Below, in pieces: positions 60,418 to 64,000 of a stretch of DNA of 64,000 bases. Under the pieces are notes generated by a model. That model made no database searches, had not been told where the DNA came from, and saw nothing but the letters and a program-made list of their open reading frames with translations. Within the stretch, counting starts at the first letter, position 1. Each line of letters starts with the position of its first letter. The translations under genes were made by a program, and so were the position numbers. The stretch is taken from the NCBI RefSeq assembly GCF_001514305.1, contig NZ_KQ949092.1, positions 124,001 to 188,000 of the forward strand, in the 5' to 3' direction. This DNA is from Streptomyces dysideae. GTDB lineage: Bacteria; Actinomycetota; Actinomycetes; Streptomycetales; Streptomycetaceae.

Positions 60418-60515
60418 GTACAGTGCGTCAAGAGGCATCACGCACTCGATCACCGGAGCGGCCCGCACGGGCCGCCGCGGGTGGGAACGCGGCCCCTTAC
60501 CTGTGTGGGAGAACT

Positions 60516-61658
60516 GTGGAACACGACGTGGCGAAAGCCCCCCGCCTGACCGAGAGCGCGAGCGCGGTGTTCGCCGTGCTCGCGCAGGCCGGCAGCGCGA
60601 CCCGGCCGCAGCTCGCGAGCCTGGCGGGCCTGTCCAAGCCGACGGTGTCCTCCGCCGTCGCGGAACTGGAGAACGCCCGGCTCGCCGCCCACTCCGGCAC
60701 CGCCTCCAGCGGCACGGGCCGCTCCGCCGCCGTCTACCGCCTCGGGCCGGCCTCCGGGGCGGTACTCGCCGTCGACCTCGGCCCCGCCCTCACCCGGGTG
60801 CGCGGCTGCGCCCTGGACGGCACCCTGCTCGCCCAGGCCACCGGCCCCCGGGAGGGCGCCGCCGACGTCGTGCGCGAGGCCCTCCTCGCCCTGCCCGACA
60901 GCGTCCCGCTGCGCACCATCGTCGTCGCCGTCGGTGATGTCACCAGGCAGGAGAAGGAGGGCGCCGTGCGCCCCGCGACCGCCAAGGCCGGTCCCGTCTT
61001 CGACGCCATGGCCGTCGCGCTGCCGCCGGGAGTGCCCGTCCACCTCGAGAACAACGTCAACTGCGCGGCCCTGGCCGAGCTGCACGAGGGTGCCGCCCGG
61101 GGCCGCCACACCTTCGGCTATCTGCGGATCGGCGTGGGTATCGGCCTCGGCATCGTCGTCGGCGGCCAGGTGCTGCGCGGTGCGAACGGCGCGGCCGGAG
61201 AGCTGGCCCGGCTGCCCTACCCCTGGGACGACGGCCGGGAACCGCGCCAGGAGGCCCTGGAGGAGTACATCGGCGCCCGCTCCCTGCTGCGGCGGGCCGC
61301 CGAGGCCTGGCAGGACGCCGACGGGCCGTGCCCCCGCACCGCCGAACGGCTCTTCGCCCTCGCCCAGGAGGGATGCGCCGCGGCCCGCGCCGTCGTCGGC
61401 CGCCATGCCGCCGACGTGGGCCGTCTCGCCGCCGCCGTGACCGCCGTACTGGACCCGGGACTGATCGTGCTGGGCGGCAGTACCGGCGCGGACCCGCAGC
61501 TGCTGCCCGGGGTGCGGGCCGAGCTGGCACGGCTGAGCTGGCCCACCGAGGTGGTCAGCAGCACGGTCGGGGACTCCGGCACCGTCGTGGGTGCCGCCCG
61601 GCTCGCGGTCGCCCGGGGAGTCCAAACCGTGACCGAGGCCGCGCGGACTAAGGATTGA
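60516..61658 (+). CDS. ROK-family transcriptional repressor
   Basis: A 380-residue NagC-like regulator. The winged helix is SATRPQLASLAGLSKPTVSS, then VAELENARL. The kinase-like domain has VLAVDLGPALTRVRG, VHLENNVNCAALAEL, GVGIGLGIVVGGQV and a closing VLGGSTGADPQLL. The zinc motif CxCGxxGC is not present. I chose GTG 60516 because GGGAGA precedes it. It lies between the kinase gene and a sugar ABC importer, which it probably controls. Confidence 0.88.
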   Translation: MEHDVAKAPRLTESASAVFAVLAQAGSATRPQLASLAGLSKPTVSSAVAELENARLAAHSGTASSGTGRSAAVYRLGPASGAVLAVDLGPALTRVRGCALDGTLLAQATGPREGAADVVREALLALPDSVPLRTIVVAVGDVTRQEKEGAVRPATAKAGPVFDAMAVALPPGVPVHLENNVNCAALAELHEGAARGRHTFGYLRIGVGIGLGIVVGGQVLRGANGAAGELARLPYPWDDGREPRQEALEEYIGARSLLRRAAEAWQDADGPCPRTAERLFALAQEGCAAARAVVGRHAADVGRLAAAVTAVLDPGLIVLGGSTGADPQLLPGVRAELARLSWPTEVVSSTVGDSGTVVGAARLAVARGVQTVTEAARTKD

Positions 61659-61688
61659 CGGCCTCCGACTCGGTCTGCCAATGTCCGG

Positions 61689-61723
61689 ACAAGCGCTTTC
61701 TAAGTCGGCCGGGACGCCGACTT
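61689..61723 (+). promoter_or_regulatory. AAGCGCTT palindrome and hairpin before the sugar importer
   Basis: ACAAGCGCTTTC (61689-61700) contains the perfect palindrome AAGCGCTT, typical of LacI-family or catabolite-type operators. Directly after it, AAGTCGGC-N6-GCCGACTT (61702-61723) forms an 8-bp hairpin. TTGACG at 61655 could be a -35. Confidence 0.4.
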
Positions 61724-61934
61724 GGGGTGAGCGTCCCGCCCGTACGCGAAGTACGGCAGCCGCACGAGGGCGTGCCCGTGCGGTGACGGCCAGGACGGCC
61801 GGGGATCTCGCCCCGCGTGGACGACGCGGCCGGGCGAGGCCGCGCCCCCGGAAAGCGAATTTTTCTGCAAGATGCACCCGTGCCGCCTCGGTCGGCGCCG
61901 TGCTCCGTCCCCTACCGAAAAAAAGGGATCGAAG

Positions 61935-63257
61935 ATGACCACTGTGGGTGTGCGGCGCTCCCGCCGACTCGGCCGCGGCGGTATGCGCCGCCTGGTTCCC
62001 CTCGCTGCCGTTGCCTCGGCGGCGACCCTGCTGCTCTCCGCCTGCGGAGGGGGATCCGACTCGGGCGGTACCTCCAAGTCGCTGACGTTCTGGATCTCCA
62101 CGGTTCCGGGGCAGGACGCGGGCTGGAAGAAGATGGTGGCGCAGTACGAGAAGGAAACCGGCGTCAAGGTCAAGCTCGTCAACATCCCCTACGACGGCTA
62201 CGCGACGAAGCTGCGCAACTCCGCGCAGGCGAACTCGCTGCCCGACGTGGCGGCAGTGCCGGCGCTGGACCCGATCTGGTCGAACAAGCTGATCGACCTC
62301 GGTGACATCGCCAACAACAAGACCAACAAGATCAACGCCAACTTCGTCGCCAAGGACTCGTCCGGGAAGGTGCTGTCCATCCCCTCGGACGTCACCGCGT
62401 CCGGCATGTTCATCAACAAGTCGCTCTTCGAGAAGGCCGGCGTCTCCTACCCGACCTCGCCCGACAAGACCTGGACCTGGACCGAGTTCATCAAGGCGGC
62501 GGACGAGGTCCGTGAGAAGACCAAGGCCAAGTACTCCCTGACCTTCGACCAGTCACCGTCCAGGCTGCGCGCCATGGTGTACGAGATGGGCGGGAAGTAC
62601 GTCCACGCCGACGACTCCGGCAAGTTCTCGGTGGACGCGGCGACCAAGAAGGCCGTGAACACCTTCGTCGGATGGAACGACGACAAGACCATGCCGAAGT
62701 CGGTGTGGACCAGCGGCGCCGACCCGTCGGCCATGTTCCAGAGTGGTGACGTCGTCGCATACTGGTCCGGCGTGTGGCAGGTTGCCGCCTACGCGGAGAG
62801 CATCACGAAGTTCGAGTGGGCGAGCGTCCCGACTCCCGCCCAGCCGGTGCAGGCCAGTGACGTCAACAGCGGCGGCATGACGGTGGGCTTCAACAACAAC
62901 GCCGACGCGGCCGCCGCCGCGAAGAAGTTCCTGTCCTGGCTATACGAGCCCGACCACTACAAGGCGCTGTGCGAGGCCTCCGGCTTCCTGCCGGTCGAGA
63001 GCGGTCTGAACCCGAAGTACCCCTTCGAGTCCGAGGCGGCGCAGGCGGCGTTCAAGCTCTACAACGAGTCCATCCCGCTCTACGACCCGATCTCCGGCTA
63101 CTTCAACGGCGCGCAGACGAACTGGGTGCTGAAGGGCAAGAGCCTCGCCGACGACCCGACCAAGGCGGAGCTCGGCAAGGCGATCAACGGCGAGCAGTCG
63201 GCCGACAAGGCCCTGCAGAACATCGTGGACGGCTACAACCAGCAGGTTGGCGGCTGA
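61935..63257 (+). CDS. Carbohydrate ABC transporter substrate-binding lipoprotein
   Basis: A 440-residue receptor lipoprotein: basic n-region, lipobox LLSACGGG (about residue 40), then the family-1 sugar-binding fold (LTFWISTVPGQDAGWKKMVA, LPDVAAVPALDPIWS, a closing LQNIVDGYNQQVGG). I chose ATG 61935, which has AAAAGGG upstream and gives a normal signal peptide. It is the first gene of an importer operon that runs off the right edge. Confidence 0.92.
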   Translation: MTTVGVRRSRRLGRGGMRRLVPLAAVASAATLLLSACGGGSDSGGTSKSLTFWISTVPGQDAGWKKMVAQYEKETGVKVKLVNIPYDGYATKLRNSAQANSLPDVAAVPALDPIWSNKLIDLGDIANNKTNKINANFVAKDSSGKVLSIPSDVTASGMFINKSLFEKAGVSYPTSPDKTWTWTEFIKAADEVREKTKAKYSLTFDQSPSRLRAMVYEMGGKYVHADDSGKFSVDAATKKAVNTFVGWNDDKTMPKSVWTSGADPSAMFQSGDVVAYWSGVWQVAAYAESITKFEWASVPTPAQPVQASDVNSGGMTVGFNNNADAAAAAKKFLSWLYEPDHYKALCEASGFLPVESGLNPKYPFESEAAQAAFKLYNESIPLYDPISGYFNGAQTNWVLKGKSLADDPTKAELGKAINGEQSADKALQNIVDGYNQQVGG

Positions 63258-63264
63258 TCGTAGG

Positions 63265-63312
63265 CCACGGGCCCGGGCGGCGGTGTCTCGATCCCGCCGC
63301 CCGGGCCCGTGG
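63265..63312 (+). terminator. Perfect 19-bp hairpin between receptor and permease genes
   Basis: CCACGGGCCCGGGCGGCGG and its exact complement with a 10-nt loop, in the 124-bp gap. Such hairpins usually stabilise the receptor mRNA or partly terminate, giving more binding protein than permease. Confidence 0.75.
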
Positions 63313-63381
63313 ACCCCACGTGATGCCGGGCTCATGGCCTGAGCCCACAGGAACCCATTCCACCAGCACGGAGTCAGGAAG

Positions 63382-64000
63382 ATGACAAAACGAGCTTCGG
63401 ACGTGTCCGTGAGCCCGCCCAGGAGACGAAGCAAGTACACCGTCGCACCGCTCGTCCTCATCGCGGCCAATGTCGTGCTCTTCGCGCTGTTCTTCCTCTG
63501 GCCGGCGGTGATCGGGCTCGTCTACTCCTTCACGAACTACACGGGCGTGGGGGCGTTCCAGTTCGTCGGACTGGACAACTACAGCAACCTGTTCGAGGAC
63601 TCCGCCTTCTACGGCGCGATGACCCGCACACTGCTGTACACCGTGCTCTTCGTCCCGCTGAACTTCGTGTTCTCGCTGCTCATCGCCAACGTGCTGGTGA
63701 GCAAGCACGCCAAGGGCGTGTCGGTCGCCCGCGTCTTCTTCTTCATCCCGTGGCTGCTGTCGCCCATCGTGGTGGGTGTCCTGTGGCGGTGGCTGTTCGG
63801 TGAGAACTTCGGACTGGTCAACTACCTCATCGAGAAGGTCGGCGGAAGCGCCGTTCCGTGGCAGTCGAACGCGGACCTGTCGCTGATGGTGGTCGTGGTG
63901 GCGGCGTCCTGGGCCTGGACGGGCTTCTCGATGCTGCTGTTCATCGCGGCGATCAAGAACGTACCGACGTCGTACTACGAGGCGGCCGCGCTCGACGGCG
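63382..64000 (+). CDS. Carbohydrate ABC permease, MalF type, partial
   Basis: The first 206 residues of a permease: helix 1 (VLIAANVVLFALFFLWPAVI), the P2-loop VYSFTNYTGVGAFQFVGLDN, several more helices, and the beginning of the EAA loop (YYEAAALDG) exactly at the right edge. GTCAGGAAG gives an AGGA ribosome binding site before ATG 63382. The rest of the importer is outside the window. Confidence 0.93.
   Translation, partial: MTKRASDVSVSPPRRRSKYTVAPLVLIAANVVLFALFFLWPAVIGLVYSFTNYTGVGAFQFVGLDNYSNLFEDSAFYGAMTRTLLYTVLFVPLNFVFSLLIANVLVSKHAKGVSVARVFFFIPWLLSPIVVGVLWRWLFGENFGLVNYLIEKVGGSAVPWQSNADLSLMVVVVAASWAWTGFSMLLFIAAIKNVPTSYYEAAALDG

Overview
The DNA is very GC-rich, with G/C at almost every third codon position, many GTG starts, ATGA/GTGA stop-start overlaps, mycothiol-type metabolism, DmdR/IdeR-type iron boxes and many secreted proteins. 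This fits the chromosome of a Streptomyces or close relative. I see no tRNA, rRNA, CRISPR array, insertion sequence or phage module.

Layout. 1-2.45 kb (-): end of a form II CO/xanthine-dehydrogenase-like operon (coxS-coxL, cut by the left edge). 2.7-6.6 kb (+): an Otr(A)/Tet(M)-type ribosomal protection protein with a possible overlapping leader ORF, then a secreted GH5 endoglycosidase. 6.6-8.9 kb (+): a TipA-like MerR regulator coupled to a GT1 glycosyltransferase, with a 191-bp tandem duplication across their junction. 8.9-12.6 kb: a secreted beta-propeller with a divergent TetR, a glycosyltransferase remnant, an NTF2-like protein and small secreted proteins.

12.6-24.7 kb is the most coherent system: a siderophore locus. 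One leftward run carries two FecCD permeases, an ATPase, a lipoprotein receptor, then (after a perfect 16-bp hairpin) an ATP-grasp ligase, an IucA/IucC synthetase, an MFS exporter, a second IucA/IucC synthetase and a PLP decarboxylase. A divergent FhuF-like ferric reductase lies across a short region holding two iron boxes, and an ABC exporter follows. The gene content resembles staphyloferrin/rhizoferrin-type pathways but has an extra ATP-grasp enzyme, so the product cannot be named from sequence.

26.5-28.9 kb: a CsoR/CstR-family repressor lacking the copper-ligand His, with a clear operator, followed by mycothiol-dependent formaldehyde dehydrogenase and a metallo-beta-lactamase-fold hydrolase. 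29-32 kb: a DUF4180 protein, an SDR, a decayed gene and an L,D-transpeptidase. 31.9-37.7 kb: a carbohydrate ABC importer plus Gfo/Idh/MocA oxidoreductase operon facing a ROK regulator. 37.9-45.1 kb: a conserved small protein, a membrane-tethered S1 protease, a DUF3800-like protein, a MalY-type aminotransferase, a PPOX/F420 protein and a large secreted esterase. 45.2-46.0 kb: a LacI gene and an alpha/beta-hydrolase gene, each missing its 5' half at one shared junction. 46-52.6 kb: a second Gfo/Idh/MocA protein, an MMPL transporter, an ArsR-like regulator with its membrane partner and a pair of operators, an S41 peptidase pseudogene, and a TetR/DUF35 pair with paired palindromes at both promoters. 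52.8-59.2 kb: cell-envelope and unknown proteins, an RpiR regulator, a GT-C glycosyltransferase and a Tat-exported PAP2 phosphatase with autotransporter-type beta-strand repeats. 59.3-64 kb: an N-acetylglucosamine-kinase-like protein, a ROK repressor with a perfect operator, and the start of another sugar ABC importer cut by the right edge.

Much of the window is accessory: sugar uptake, iron scavenging, detoxification and several decayed genes.
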